From [Actinomadura] parvosata subsp. kistnae (GTDB taxonomy: Bacteria; Actinomycetota; Actinomycetes; Streptosporangiales; Streptosporangiaceae): a stretch of 64,000 bases of DNA. This document shows positions 29,577-38,389 of the stretch, one piece after another. Position numbers and translations under genes: made by a program. The first letter of the stretch is position 1. Every line of letters starts with the position of its first letter. The stretch spans positions 1,847,001-1,911,000 of the forward strand of contig NZ_OOHJ01000018.1 of the NCBI RefSeq assembly GCF_900323885.1, in the 5' to 3' direction. The notes under the pieces were generated by a model that was not told where the DNA came from, made no database searches, and worked only from the letters and a program-made list of their open reading frames with translations.

Positions 29577-30676
29577 GCTGGGGTGTGGACAACCTGCCGT
29601 ACGGCGTCTTCTCCTGCCCGGGGCAGCGGCCCAGGGTGGGCGTCAGGTACGGCGACAAGGTGCTCGACCTGGCCTCCGCCCTGCACGACGAGGTCTTCGC
29701 CGCCCCCTCGCTGAACCCGTTCATGGCCAGGGGCCGCGCGGCCTGGCACGACACCAGGGCGCTGATCCAGACCAAGCTGACCAGCGACAGGTTCGTCACC
29801 GACCGGCACCTGATCCCGCTCGACCAGGTGCGGCTGCACCTGCCGTTCGAGGTGGCCGACTACGTCGACTTCTACTGCTCGCTCGACCACGCCAGCAACA
29901 TCGGCAAGATCTTCCGTCCGGGCTCGGAGCCGTTGCAGCCGAACTGGCGGCACCTGCCCGTCGGTTACCACGGCAGGTCGGGCACGGTCGTGGTCTCCGG
30001 CACGCCGATCAGGCGGCCGCAGGGGCAGCTCGGGCCCGGGGTGTTCGGGCCGTGCCAGAAGCTCGACATCGAGGCGGAGCTGGGGTTCGTGGTGGGCGTG
30101 CCGACCTCGATGGGCTCGCCCGCCGGCGCGTTCGAGGACCACGTGTTCGGGGTGACGCTGGTCAACGACTGGAGCGCGCGCGACATCCAGTCGTGGGAGT
30201 ACGTGCCGCTGGGGCCGTTCCTGGCCAAGTCGTTCGCCACGTCGATCTCCCCCTGGGTGACGCCGCTGGAGGCGCTGCCCCGGATCCCCGGCCGCGCGCA
30301 GGATCCGGAGCCGGCGGCGTACCTGCGCCGGCAGGCCGACTGGGGGCTGGACATCGAGCTGGAGATCCTGCTCAACGGCGAGGTCGTGGCGCGGCCGCCG
30401 TACTCGGCGATGTACTGGACGCCCGACCAGATGCTCGCCCACCTGACCGTGAACGGGGCCTCGCTGCGCACCGGCGACCTGTTCGCCAGCGGCACGATCT
30501 CGGGGCCCGAGCAGGGACAGCGCGGCTCGCTCATCGAGCTGACCTGGAACGGCACCGAGCCGATCAAGCTGCCGGGCGGCGAGACCCGCACGTTCCTCCA
30601 GGACGGCGACACGGTGACGATCCGGGCCAGTGCGGCGGGGCTGACCTTGGGGGAGGTTTCCGGAACTGCCGGATAG
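29573..30676 (+). CDS. fahA: Fumarylacetoacetase
   Basis: 367-residue hydrolase that splits fumarylacetoacetate into fumarate and acetoacetate, the last step of homogentisate degradation. It has the N-terminal FAH domain and the catalytic domain with DYVDFYCSLDHASNIGK (metal and catalytic region), HLPVGYHGRSGTVV, LDIEAELGFVVG, VNDWSARDIQSWEYVPLGPF and LFASGTISGPEQGQRGSLIE. The start at 29573 overlaps the upstream stop by four bases. It is the last gene of the IclR-controlled operon. At about 370 residues it is shorter than the roughly 420-residue animal enzyme, but in the bacterial range. Confidence 0.95.
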   Translation: MSWGVDNLPYGVFSCPGQRPRVGVRYGDKVLDLASALHDEVFAAPSLNPFMARGRAAWHDTRALIQTKLTSDRFVTDRHLIPLDQVRLHLPFEVADYVDFYCSLDHASNIGKIFRPGSEPLQPNWRHLPVGYHGRSGTVVVSGTPIRRPQGQLGPGVFGPCQKLDIEAELGFVVGVPTSMGSPAGAFEDHVFGVTLVNDWSARDIQSWEYVPLGPFLAKSFATSISPWVTPLEALPRIPGRAQDPEPAAYLRRQADWGLDIELEILLNGEVVARPPYSAMYWTPDQMLAHLTVNGASLRTGDLFASGTISGPEQGQRGSLIELTWNGTEPIKLPGGETRTFLQDGDTVTIRASAAGLTLGEVSGTAG

Positions 30677-30749
30677 CTGACTCGGCGTGCTTGCGCCGTG
30701 ACTCACCGCTACCCTTGGAGCTTCCCTTCCCTCGGAAAGCAGGAGTCAC

Positions 30750-31940
30750 ATGCGGCATGCCGCGACGCTTTGTGTCGCCTTTCTCCTGGTCTGCGGGTGC
30801 CTGCTCCTGGCCGGCGGCTGCGGCTCGGGCGCGGTCGAGACGCCCGCGGCGCCGCCGGTCGTGCAGGTGTGGCCGCCGTTCGACGCCAAGCGCGCCCGCA
30901 CCGATCACGGCCTGGTGATCAAGGCGCAGGGCGGCACGCTGAGCCAGGTGCTGGTCTACGAGGGCGGCGAGCCGGTGCCCGGCCGGCTCGACGACACCCG
31001 CACGACGTGGCGTACCGACTGGACCCTCCAGCCCGCCGCCGAGTACACCGTGACCGCCACCGCCATCCGCGAGGGCGCGCCCGCCACGGTCGCGATGGGC
31101 CGCATCCGCACGAGGAGCGCCGCGAAGACGTTCCAGGTGGCCGCCACCGCGCCGCTGCCGGGGGAGACGGTCGGCGTCGGCATGCCGATCGTCATCGACT
31201 TCGACGCGCCCATCGAGGACAAGGCGGCCGTCGAGCGCACGCTGGAGGTGCGCGCGCAGACCCCGGTCGAGGGCGCCTGGCGGTGGACCAGCGACACGCA
31301 GGTGGTCTACCGCACCCGGCGGCTGTGGCAGCCGCGGCAGCGGGTCACGGTCACCGCGCACCTGGCGGGCGTGCGGGCCGGCGACGGCCTGTACGGCGCC
31401 ACCGACTCCACCTTCTCCTTCGCCGTCGGCCGCAGGCAGACCAGCATCATCGACACCAGAACCCACCAGATGGTCGTCCTGCGTGACGGGAAGGTCGCCC
31501 AGCGCATGGCCATCAGCGCCGGCATGGCCACCACCACCGAATACACCACGACCAGCGGCATCCACCTGACGATGGACAAGGGAAATCCGGTCCGCATGAT
31601 CTCCCCCGGCCGCGAAAAAGGCGATCCCGGTTTTTACGACATGATGATCGACCACGCCGTGCGCATTTCCAACAGCGGCGAATACGTGCACGCCAAGGAC
31701 AACGTGTGGGCCCAGGGCCGGTCCAACGTCAGTCACGGCTGCGTCAACGCCCGGCCCGACCAGGCCGCCTGGTTCTACGCCACCTCCCTGCGCGGCGACC
31801 CGGTCACGATCACCGGCACCGACCGGATATTGGAATGGAACAACGGATGGGGTTTCTGGCAGCTCTCGTGGGAGAAATGGCGGCAGGGAAGCGCGTTGCG
31901 TGACGCCGGCACCCCAGGTGAGAGGGTGCCGCAGCGCTGA
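30750..31940 (+). CDS. L,D-transpeptidase lipoprotein (YkuD)
   Basis: 396-residue cell-wall enzyme that forms 3-3 cross-links in peptidoglycan. The lipobox LLAGGCGSG near residue 20 anchors it outside the membrane. Two Ig-like domains follow (about residues 35-125 and 128-230), as in mycobacterial Ldt enzymes. The YkuD domain then ends in SNVSHGCVNARPDQA with catalytic Cys331 and a GFYDMMIDHAVRIS strand before it. AGGAG precedes the ATG. It stands alone after the tyrosine operon. Domain order matches LdtMt2-type proteins closely. Confidence 0.93.
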   Translation: MRHAATLCVAFLLVCGCLLLAGGCGSGAVETPAAPPVVQVWPPFDAKRARTDHGLVIKAQGGTLSQVLVYEGGEPVPGRLDDTRTTWRTDWTLQPAAEYTVTATAIREGAPATVAMGRIRTRSAAKTFQVAATAPLPGETVGVGMPIVIDFDAPIEDKAAVERTLEVRAQTPVEGAWRWTSDTQVVYRTRRLWQPRQRVTVTAHLAGVRAGDGLYGATDSTFSFAVGRRQTSIIDTRTHQMVVLRDGKVAQRMAISAGMATTTEYTTTSGIHLTMDKGNPVRMISPGREKGDPGFYDMMIDHAVRISNSGEYVHAKDNVWAQGRSNVSHGCVNARPDQAAWFYATSLRGDPVTITGTDRILEWNNGWGFWQLSWEKWRQGSALRDAGTPGERVPQR

Positions 31941-32013
31941 CATCGGGATTACGGTAGAGAGGGAGGAACCGCACGCCGGCGCAGGCCCGTTGTCCTATCG
32001 GGAGGGCCAGGAC

Positions 32014-32445
32014 ATGGATGAATGGATCATCTGGATAATCCTCGCAGTCGTCCTCGGCGTGGCCGAAATCTTCACGCTCACGGCCTCACTCGGCCTGCTC
32101 GGCGTCGCGGCCCTGCTGACCGCCGCCACCGCGGCCATCGGGCTGCCCGTCCCCCTGCAGTTGATCTTCTTCGCCGTGTCCTCGGCGGCCGGCCTGCTCG
32201 TGCTCAGGCCGATCGCGATGCGTCATATCAGACAGCCGCCGCTGCAGCGGTTCGGCGTGGAAGCGCTCGTCGGTAAACCCGCGTACGTCGTGGCCGAAGT
32301 GACGGGCCGCGACGGCCGCGTGCGCATCGGGGGCGAGGAATGGTCGGCGCGCGCCTACGACGAGACGCTGGTGATCCCCACAGGGGCGACCGTCGACATC
32401 ATCGAGATCGAGGGAGCGACAGCCCTCGTATATCCCCGGGAGTGA
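32014..32445 (+). CDS. NfeD-like membrane protein
   Basis: 143 residues with two to three N-terminal helices (MDEWIIWIILAVVLGVAEIF and the following hydrophobic segments), then a soluble OB-fold (VGKPAYVVAEVTGRDGRVRI ... VDIIEIEGATALVYPRE). This is the short NfeD form that almost always pairs with an SPFH/stomatin protein, here 2 nt downstream. GGGAGG precedes the ATG. The pair is thought to organise membrane microdomains or membrane-protein turnover. Confidence 0.9.
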   Translation: MDEWIIWIILAVVLGVAEIFTLTASLGLLGVAALLTAATAAIGLPVPLQLIFFAVSSAAGLLVLRPIAMRHIRQPPLQRFGVEALVGKPAYVVAEVTGRDGRVRIGGEEWSARAYDETLVIPTGATVDIIEIEGATALVYPRE

Positions 32446-32447
32446 CC

Positions 32448-33530
32448 ATGGATCCGCTCTTGCTGGTCGGACTGTTCGTCATACTCTTCGCCGTGCTGAC
32501 CCTGCTCAAAGCGGTGCGGATCGTCCCGCAGGCCCGGGCCCGCAACGTCGAGCGCCTCGGCCGCTACCACCGCACTCTCAAGCCGGGCCTCAACTTCGTC
32601 ATCCCGTACATCGACCGCGTCTATCCCATGATCGACCTGCGCGAACAGGTCGTCTCCTTCCGGCCCCAGCCCGTCATCACCGAGGACAACCTCGTCGTCG
32701 AGATCGACACCGTCCTCTACTTCCAGGTGACCGACCCGCGGGCGGCGGCGTACGAGATCGCCAACTACATCACCGGCGTCGAGCAGCTCACCGTCACCAC
32801 GCTGCGCAACGTCGTCGGCTCCATGGACCTGGAGAAGACCCTCACCTCCCGCGACACCATCAACAGCCAGCTGCGCGGCGTCCTCGACGAGGCCACCGGC
32901 AAGTGGGGGCTGCGCGTCAACCGCGTCGAGATCAAGGCCATCGACCCGCCCAAGACCATCAAGGACGCGATGGAGAAGCAGATGCGGGCCGAGCGCGACA
33001 AGCGGGCCGCGATCCTCAACGCCGAGGGCCAGCGGCAGTCGCAGATCCTCACGGCCGAGGGCGACAAGCAGAGCCGTATCCTGCGGGCCGAGGGCCAGCG
33101 CACGGCCGCGATCCTGGAGGCCGAGGGCCAGTCGCGCGCGATCGACCAGGTCTTCCAGGCCGTCCACCGCAACGACCCCGACCCGAAGCTGCTGGCCTAC
33201 CAGTACCTCCAGGTGCTGCCGCAGCTCGCGCAGGGCGACGGCAACACGTTCTGGGTGATCCCCAGCGAGGTCACCTCGGCGCTGCAGGGCGTCTCGAAGG
33301 CGTTCACGGAGGCGCTGCCGCGCTCGGCGGCCACCCGCGAGGAGGTGCCGGAGAGCTCGGCCGCCGAGGAGGAGGCGGCCAAGGCGGCGGAGGCCGCGGC
33401 CGAGGCCGTCGCCGACGCGCAAGAGGCCGAGAGCCCCAACGGCCCCCGGCAGATCACGCAGCGGGTCGACGAGCCCTCCCCGTTCCCCGACCTCGACCTC
33501 GACAAGAAGCCGTCGGAGGCCGAGCGCTGA
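32448..33530 (+). CDS. SPFH/band 7 (stomatin-like) protein
   Basis: 360 residues: one N-terminal membrane helix, the band 7 domain (VPQARARNVERLGRYHRTLKP ... DPPKTIKDAMEKQMRAERDK) and a coiled-coil region with a repeating AEG pattern (AILNAEGQRQSQILTAEG), then an acidic Ala/Glu tail. It forms oligomers at the membrane. It is co-transcribed with the NfeD gene two bases upstream and followed by a strong terminator. The C-terminal tail after residue 290 is low complexity and not conserved in the family. Confidence 0.92.
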   Translation: MDPLLLVGLFVILFAVLTLLKAVRIVPQARARNVERLGRYHRTLKPGLNFVIPYIDRVYPMIDLREQVVSFRPQPVITEDNLVVEIDTVLYFQVTDPRAAAYEIANYITGVEQLTVTTLRNVVGSMDLEKTLTSRDTINSQLRGVLDEATGKWGLRVNRVEIKAIDPPKTIKDAMEKQMRAERDKRAAILNAEGQRQSQILTAEGDKQSRILRAEGQRTAAILEAEGQSRAIDQVFQAVHRNDPDPKLLAYQYLQVLPQLAQGDGNTFWVIPSEVTSALQGVSKAFTEALPRSAATREEVPESSAAEEEAAKAAEAAAEAVADAQEAESPNGPRQITQRVDEPSPFPDLDLDKKPSEAER

Positions 33531-33536
33531 GCCCGG

Positions 33537-33570
33537 CGCCGGTGCCGGCCGCTCAGGGCCGGCACCGGCG
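33537..33570. terminator. Strong bidirectional terminator
   Basis: A perfect 14-bp stem (CGCCGGTGCCGGCC) with a 6-nt loop sits between the convergent SPFH gene and the gene ending at 33575. Confidence 0.85.
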
Positions 33571-33574
33571 GGGG

Positions 33575-34158
33575 TCAGTGCGACAGTGGCGCTTCGGTCG
33601 TGTCCACCAGGGTGCAGTCGGCGATCGGCCCCTCGCCCACCCTGGCCCAGATGCCCGCGACGATCCCGCCCCCGGCGGTCTCCGAGACGCTGAACTCCAG
33701 CACCCCCGTCTGGTCCGGCCCGATCACCCGGGGATCGATGACGAAGCCGGGCCCGGCCTCCTCAGGCGTGGGGAACACGTGCAGCGGGGCCTCCTCCGAG
33801 CTGAGGAAGTGGCTGCTGCGGGGCTGGGGGCTGCACTTCTTGCCCATGGGGATGTAGTCCACGACCACGTTCGCCCCCATGTTCCGCAGGTCCGCCTCCA
33901 GCTTGTCCGGGTCCTTGGCCTCGTGGATGTCGATGTGGATCAGCCCGTCGGGCAGCTTGGCCACCGCGTAGGCCGGTGAGCCGCCCAGCAGCAGCGGCAC
34001 GGCCACCGCGGCGGCGGCCGCCAGACCCAGGGCGGGGCCAGGACGGCGAGGCGGGGCAGGCGGCGCCTGCGCGGGGTGCGGTCGATCTCGGTCATCACGA
34101 ACTCCTTGAGCAGTCGGCGACGGCCCTCGGGAAGATCACGTTCGGCCGGCCAGTTCAT
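33575..34158 (-). pseudogene. Membrane-anchored protein partner of the ECF sigma factor, frameshifted
   Basis: The gene starts at 34158 with an ATGA overlap with the sigma factor stop. It reads MNWPAERDLPEGRRRLLKEF, a basic segment, and LPRLAVLAP, then loses frame near 34040. The other frame continues as a membrane helix (LGLAAAAAVAVPLLLGG) and an exported domain (YAVAKLPDGLIHIDIHEAKD ... CTLVDTTEAPLSH). Adding a single C to the CCCC run near 34040 restores one 195-residue protein. A short cytoplasmic N-terminus, one helix and an outer domain right after an ECF sigma gene is a common actinobacterial pair, sometimes an anti-sigma factor, though no zinc-binding anti-sigma motif is present. It is either a recent pseudogene or a sequencing error. 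Confidence 0.75.
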
Positions 34159-34742
34159 CGGATCTCCTCCTTGTCGGGGCCTCGGTCACCTGATGACTGT
34201 CTCGGCGCGGGCGGTGGTTCCCCCGCGCCGGCGAGTTTCTTGCGAGCCCGCGAGAGCCGGGACCTGACCGTGCCCACGGGGATGCCGAGCGCCTGCGCCG
34301 CCTGGGCGTAGTCGAGGCCCGCCCACACGCACAACGCGAACACGTCCTGCTCCTGGCGGCGCAGGCCGTCGTACGCGGCGCGGACGGCGGCCAGCCGCTC
34401 GGCGTCGTCGATGCGGCCCACGACCTCGTCGGCGAAGTCCGGCACCACGTCGCCCCTGGGCATCCTGGCCAGCGCGTCGTCATGCCGGCGGGCGGTCCTG
34501 CGCAGGTTGCGGTGCACGTTCGTCGCGATGCCGAGCAGCCAGGGCCGCAGCGAGCCGCCCTCGTGATCGATCTTCCCGCGCAGGCGCCACGCCTCCAGGA
34601 ACGTCAGCGCCATCACGTCCTCGGCGGTCGACCAGTTGCCGGTCAGGCGGAAGGCGTGGTTGTAGACGGCCTTCGAGCACTCGTCGAAGAGCTCCCCGAA
34701 GGCCGCCTGGTCCCCGCCACGTATTCGAGCACGTAATGACAT
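34155..34742 (-). CDS. ECF-type RNA polymerase sigma factor
   Basis: 195-residue sigma-70 family protein. Region 2 includes AFGELFDECSKAVYNHAFRLTGN and STAEDVMALTFLEAWR, and region 4 includes LDYAQAAQALGIPVGTVRSRLSRARKKL. The start is ATG 34742 or the GTG at 34748. It overlaps the next gene (33575-34158) by four bases, so both form one unit. An inverted repeat covers its start region. No extension or anti-sigma domain is fused. Target promoters cannot be read from here. Confidence 0.92.
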   Translation of the reverse strand: MSLRARIRGGDQAAFGELFDECSKAVYNHAFRLTGNWSTAEDVMALTFLEAWRLRGKIDHEGGSLRPWLLGIATNVHRNLRRTARRHDDALARMPRGDVVPDFADEVVGRIDDAERLAAVRAAYDGLRRQEQDVFALCVWAGLDYAQAAQALGIPVGTVRSRLSRARKKLAGAGEPPPAPRQSSGDRGPDKEEIR

Positions 34743-34755
34743 ATCCACATATGTC
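34738..34755. promoter_or_regulatory. Inverted repeat over the start of the ECF sigma gene
   Basis: GACATAT-CCAC-ATATGTC, perfect seven-base arms, covers the start codon region of the sigma factor and the stop codon of the upstream oxidoreductase. AT-rich symmetry in such GC-rich DNA suggests a binding site or a small hairpin affecting initiation. Confidence 0.4.
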
Positions 34756-35960
34756 TACTGTCCGGGCGCGCCGCCCGGTTCCGTCTGACCGCGCACCTGA
34801 CCCCGATCGAAGTACGCGGCCAGGTCCGCGTCCAGCGGCGGCACGTCGTACGGCGTGCCGCCGTCGCGCAGCGACATCGTCGCCATGTACCCGGCCGCCA
34901 CGCTCATCCGGGCCGCCACCGGCGAGGTGTCCGTCACCCCGCCGTCCCTGACGAATCTCAGGAACTCCGAGACGATCTCCATGTCCGCGCCCCCGTGCGA
35001 GCCCGTCGCCGCCGGCACCTTGTACGCGATGTCGCAGTCGTCCCGGTAGCCGGTGGGCCCGGTGTTCCAGACCTTGACGGTGTCCCCCGGCCCGTCGCCG
35101 AAGTTCTCCAGGCGGCCCTCGGTGCCGATCACCGTGTAGTTGCGCACGTAGTCGGGCGAGAAGTGGCACTGCTGGTAGGCCGCGATGACGCCGTTGTCCA
35201 GGCGCATGTTCATCACCGACACGTCCTCGACGTCCACGACGTGGTGCAGGTCCTTGCGCGCGGTGGGCGGCCACTCGTACTGCTGCAGCCACCCCTCCGG
35301 GCGCGGGGTGCCGGGTGCGCGGCGCGGCAGGTCGCCGTAGAGCATCAGGTCGCCGAGGGCGTTCACCCTGGTCGTGTAGCCGCCGGCGAGCCAGTGGATG
35401 ACGTCGAGGTCGTGCGCCGCCTTCTGCAGGAGCAGGCCGGTGGTGCGGGTGCGGTCGGCGTGCCAGTCCTTGAAGTAGTAGTCGCCGCCGTACGAGACGA
35501 AGTGGCGCACCCACACGGTCTTCGGCTCGCCGATGACGCCCTTGGCGATGATGTCGCGCATCAGCCGCACCACGCCCATGTGCCGCATGTTGTGCCCCAC
35601 GTACAGCCGGGTGCCGCTCTCGCGGGCGGCGCGCAGGATGGCGTCGCAGCCCTCGACCGTGATGGCCATCGGCTTCTCCAGGTAGACGGCCTTGCCGGCG
35701 CGCAGGCAGTCGACGGCCAGGCGCTCGTGCGTGTCGTCGGGCGTGTTGACCACGAGGGCGTCGAGGTCGGGGCGGTCGAGCAGCTCGCGGTAGTCCTTCG
35801 TGAGGAAGTCCGCCTCGAACGTGCCCGCCTGCCGCTTGAGCACCGCCGGGTCGGAGTCGCACAGCGCGGCCACGACCGCGCCCCTGCCGGGCCGGTGCGC
35901 GGCCCGGGCGAGGCTGGTGCGCAGGCCGAGACCGATCACTCCGAGGCGCAGGTCTTCCAC
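34755..35960 (-). CDS. Gfo/Idh/MocA-family oxidoreductase
   Basis: 401-residue NAD(P)-dependent sugar or inositol dehydrogenase. The nucleotide-binding start is LRLGVIGLGLRTSLARAAH. EKPMAITVEGCDAIL carries the conserved EKP. The C-terminal domain has KAAHDLDVIHWLAGG with the Asp/His pair used in catalysis, and GTEGRLENFGDGPGD. It lies 97 nt downstream of a ROK regulator on the same strand, so it may be part of a sugar-derivative pathway controlled by it. The exact substrate cannot be told. Confidence 0.88.
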   Translation of the reverse strand: MEDLRLGVIGLGLRTSLARAAHRPGRGAVVAALCDSDPAVLKRQAGTFEADFLTKDYRELLDRPDLDALVVNTPDDTHERLAVDCLRAGKAVYLEKPMAITVEGCDAILRAARESGTRLYVGHNMRHMGVVRLMRDIIAKGVIGEPKTVWVRHFVSYGGDYYFKDWHADRTRTTGLLLQKAAHDLDVIHWLAGGYTTRVNALGDLMLYGDLPRRAPGTPRPEGWLQQYEWPPTARKDLHHVVDVEDVSVMNMRLDNGVIAAYQQCHFSPDYVRNYTVIGTEGRLENFGDGPGDTVKVWNTGPTGYRDDCDIAYKVPAATGSHGGADMEIVSEFLRFVRDGGVTDTSPVAARMSVAAGYMATMSLRDGGTPYDVPPLDADLAAYFDRGQVRGQTEPGGAPGQ

Positions 35961-36056
35961 GGGCGTTCCTTCCGCTCGATTAACTCAAGGCGTCGGCTTA
36001 AATCATGTCCTGCTAAGCAAACTTGAGCAATAGGGCCATCTAAGTGACAGTTTTCG

Positions 36057-37199
36057 TCAGGACGGCTGCGTAAAGAGGTGCCGGTCGGCGTGGTCCAGCG
36101 CCCACCTGACCGCGCCCAGCGCGACGCACTCGCCGCCCAGGGCCGAGGCGACGACCACCGGCGGGTGGAGGCAGACCTCCGCGAACAGCTCCCTGATGGG
36201 CTCGATGATCAGGTCACCGGCCTTCGACAGGCTGCCGCCGATCACCACCATCTCGGGGTCGAGCGGGTTGACCACCGTGATCAGGCCCTCGCCGAGGTGG
36301 CGGGCGAAGGCCCGGACGGCCCGCGCGGCCTGCTCGTCGCCGGCGCGGGCGCGCTCGATCGCGAACCGCGCGGCCTCGCGCTGCGAGCGCATCTCGCCGG
36401 GCTCCACCGCGATCGCGTACTCCGTCATGTGCCGGTAGGCCCGCCAGTGGTCGCCGGGCTGCCGCCCGATCTCGCCCGCGGCCGCGTGCGCGCCCCGGTG
36501 CGGCCGGCCACCGATGAGCAGCCCCAGGCCGAGCCTGCTGCCGGCGAACAGGTAGACCACGTCGCTGCGGCCGCGCGCCCGGCCGCGCCAGTGCTCGGCC
36601 AGCACGGCCAGGCGCATGTCGTTGTCCACCAGCACCGGCGCCGGGATCCGGCGGGACAGCTCGCCCCGCAGGTCGAGCCCCGTCCACCCGGCCAGCACGA
36701 CGCTCTTGACGACCCGGCCCGAGCCGTCGACCATGCCCGTGGTGCCGACGCCCACGGCGGCCAGGCCCGGCACGGCCAGACCCGCCTCGGCCGCCACGGC
36801 GCCGACCAGCTCCGCGACGGCGTCGAGCCGGTCGCCCGCGGGCATCGACGGATGGTGCGGCACCCGGCGCTCGGCCACCACCGTGCCGTCGAGGTCCGTC
36901 ACCATGGCCCGCAGCCACGACGCACCCACGCCGACCCCCGCCACGTGCCCGGCCGCGGCACGGAAGCGGAAGCGCCGGGCCGGCCGCCCGCGCCGGCGGT
37001 CGCCCTCCTCCTCGCCGCACTCCTCGGCCCACCCCTCGGCGAGCAGGCCCTCGACGATCACCTCGGCGGTCGGCCTGGACACCCGGGCCGCCCGCGCCAG
37101 CTCCGACAGCGTGGCGACCCCGCTCTCCCGCAGGACGCGCAGGATCGCCGCCGAGTTGAGCCTGCGCAGGAGGGAGGCGTCCCCGCTCTGCTGTCGCAC
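36057..37199 (-). CDS. ROK-family transcriptional regulator or sugar kinase
   Basis: 380-residue ROK protein with an N-terminal winged helix (ATLSELARAARVSRPTAEVIVEGLLAEG). The ROK domain follows with GVGTTGMVDGSGRV, LVDNDMRLAVLAEHWRG, AGEIGRQPGDHW and VNPLDPEMVVIGGSLSKAGD. The Cys-rich zinc motif is missing in this copy. Upstream of the Gfo/Idh/MocA gene on the same strand, and divergent from tdh-kbl with 158 bp between starts, it could regulate either side. The 96-nt gap to the oxidoreductase contains CTCAAG and CTTGAG half-sites about 30 nt apart. Confidence 0.88.
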   Translation of the reverse strand: MRQQSGDASLLRRLNSAAILRVLRESGVATLSELARAARVSRPTAEVIVEGLLAEGWAEECGEEEGDRRRGRPARRFRFRAAAGHVAGVGVGASWLRAMVTDLDGTVVAERRVPHHPSMPAGDRLDAVAELVGAVAAEAGLAVPGLAAVGVGTTGMVDGSGRVVKSVVLAGWTGLDLRGELSRRIPAPVLVDNDMRLAVLAEHWRGRARGRSDVVYLFAGSRLGLGLLIGGRPHRGAHAAAGEIGRQPGDHWRAYRHMTEYAIAVEPGEMRSQREAARFAIERARAGDEQAARAVRAFARHLGEGLITVVNPLDPEMVVIGGSLSKAGDLIIEPIRELFAEVCLHPPVVVASALGGECVALGAVRWALDHADRHLFTQPS

Positions 37200-37357
37200 C
37201 CGACCTCCAACCGGTTATCGCAAGAGATTTGGCTAATTCTGCCAGGTACGGGGGTCGCGTGAAGCAGAGCTGTGGGGGCACTTAAGAACTCCTCGATGGA
37301 CACCTCCCGTGCCGGGCGGGCACAGTGCACTAGGTTCGTAAGGGGAAAGAGGGGGCC

Positions 37358-38386
37358 ATGAAAGCGCTGGTCAAAGAGCGGGCCGAGCCCGGCCTGTGGC
37401 TGGTGGACGTGCCCGAGCCCGAAGTGGGTCCCGGCGAGGTGAAGATCCGGGTCCTGCGGACCGGCATCTGCGGCACGGACCTCCATATCCGGAAATATGA
37501 CGATTGGGCGCGACACACGCTGGAGCTCCCGCTCATCGTCGGGCACGAGTTCTGCGGCCACGTGGTCGAGGTCGCGCCCGGCGTCGAGGACATCGCCGTC
37601 GGCGACCTCGTCAGCGGCGAAGGGCACATCGTCTGCGGCAAGTGCCGCAACTGCATGGCCGGCCGCCGCCACCTGTGCGCCAACACGATCGGCCTCGGCG
37701 TCAACAGGGACGGCGCCTTCGCCGAGTACGTCACCCTGCCCGCCTCCAACGTCTGGGTGCACCGCGTCCCCGTCCACCCCGACGTGGCCGCCATCTTCGA
37801 CCCGTTCGGCAACGCCGTCCACACCGCGCTGTCGTTCCCCCTGGTCGGCGAGGACGTGCTGATCACCGGCGCGGGCCCGATCGGCCTCATGGCCGCCGCC
37901 GTGGCCACCCACGTCGGCGCGCGCAACGTCATGATCACCGACGTCAGCGACGAACGCCTCGACCTGGCCGGCAAGCTCGGCGTCTCCCTCGCCGTGAACG
38001 TCTCCCGCTCCTCCATCGCCGAGGGCATGCGCCAGCTCCACCTGCGCGAGGGCTTCGACGTCGGGCTCGAGATGTCCGGCAACCCCGTCGCCGTCCGCGA
38101 CATGATCGCGAGCATGACCCACGGCGGGAAGATCGCCATGCTGGGGCTGCCCGCCGAGGAGTTCGCCGTCGACTGGGCCACCATCGTCACCTCCATGATC
38201 ACGATCAAGGGCGTGTACGGCCGGGAGATGTACGAGACCTGGTACAACATGTCCGTCCTGCTGGAGAAGGGCCTCGACCTCTCCCCCGTGATCACCGACC
38301 GGTTCTCGTACCGCGACTACGACGCCGCCTTCGACACCGCCGCCAGTGGGCGTACCGGCAAGGTCATCCTGGATTGGAGCGACTGA
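37358..38386 (+). CDS. tdh: L-threonine 3-dehydrogenase
   Basis: 342-residue zinc-dependent medium-chain dehydrogenase that oxidises L-threonine to 2-amino-3-ketobutyrate with NAD. ICGTDLHIRKYDDWA carries the first zinc ligand, GHEFCGHVVEVAPGV the His/Glu, and CGKCRNCMAGRRHLC the structural zinc Cys cluster. TGAGPIGLMAAAVATHVGA is the NAD-binding loop. GAGGGGG precedes the ATG. It is followed after 3 nt by kbl, which takes the unstable product, so the assignment is strong. Together they turn threonine into glycine and acetyl-CoA. Confidence 0.95.
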   Translation: MKALVKERAEPGLWLVDVPEPEVGPGEVKIRVLRTGICGTDLHIRKYDDWARHTLELPLIVGHEFCGHVVEVAPGVEDIAVGDLVSGEGHIVCGKCRNCMAGRRHLCANTIGLGVNRDGAFAEYVTLPASNVWVHRVPVHPDVAAIFDPFGNAVHTALSFPLVGEDVLITGAGPIGLMAAAVATHVGARNVMITDVSDERLDLAGKLGVSLAVNVSRSSIAEGMRQLHLREGFDVGLEMSGNPVAVRDMIASMTHGGKIAMLGLPAEEFAVDWATIVTSMITIKGVYGREMYETWYNMSVLLEKGLDLSPVITDRFSYRDYDAAFDTAASGRTGKVILDWSD

Positions 38387-38389
38387 CAC

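Noticed and set aside
30677..30749. Terminator after fahA (CGGCG/CGCCG)
   Set aside because: Only a five-base stem, expected by chance at this GC content.
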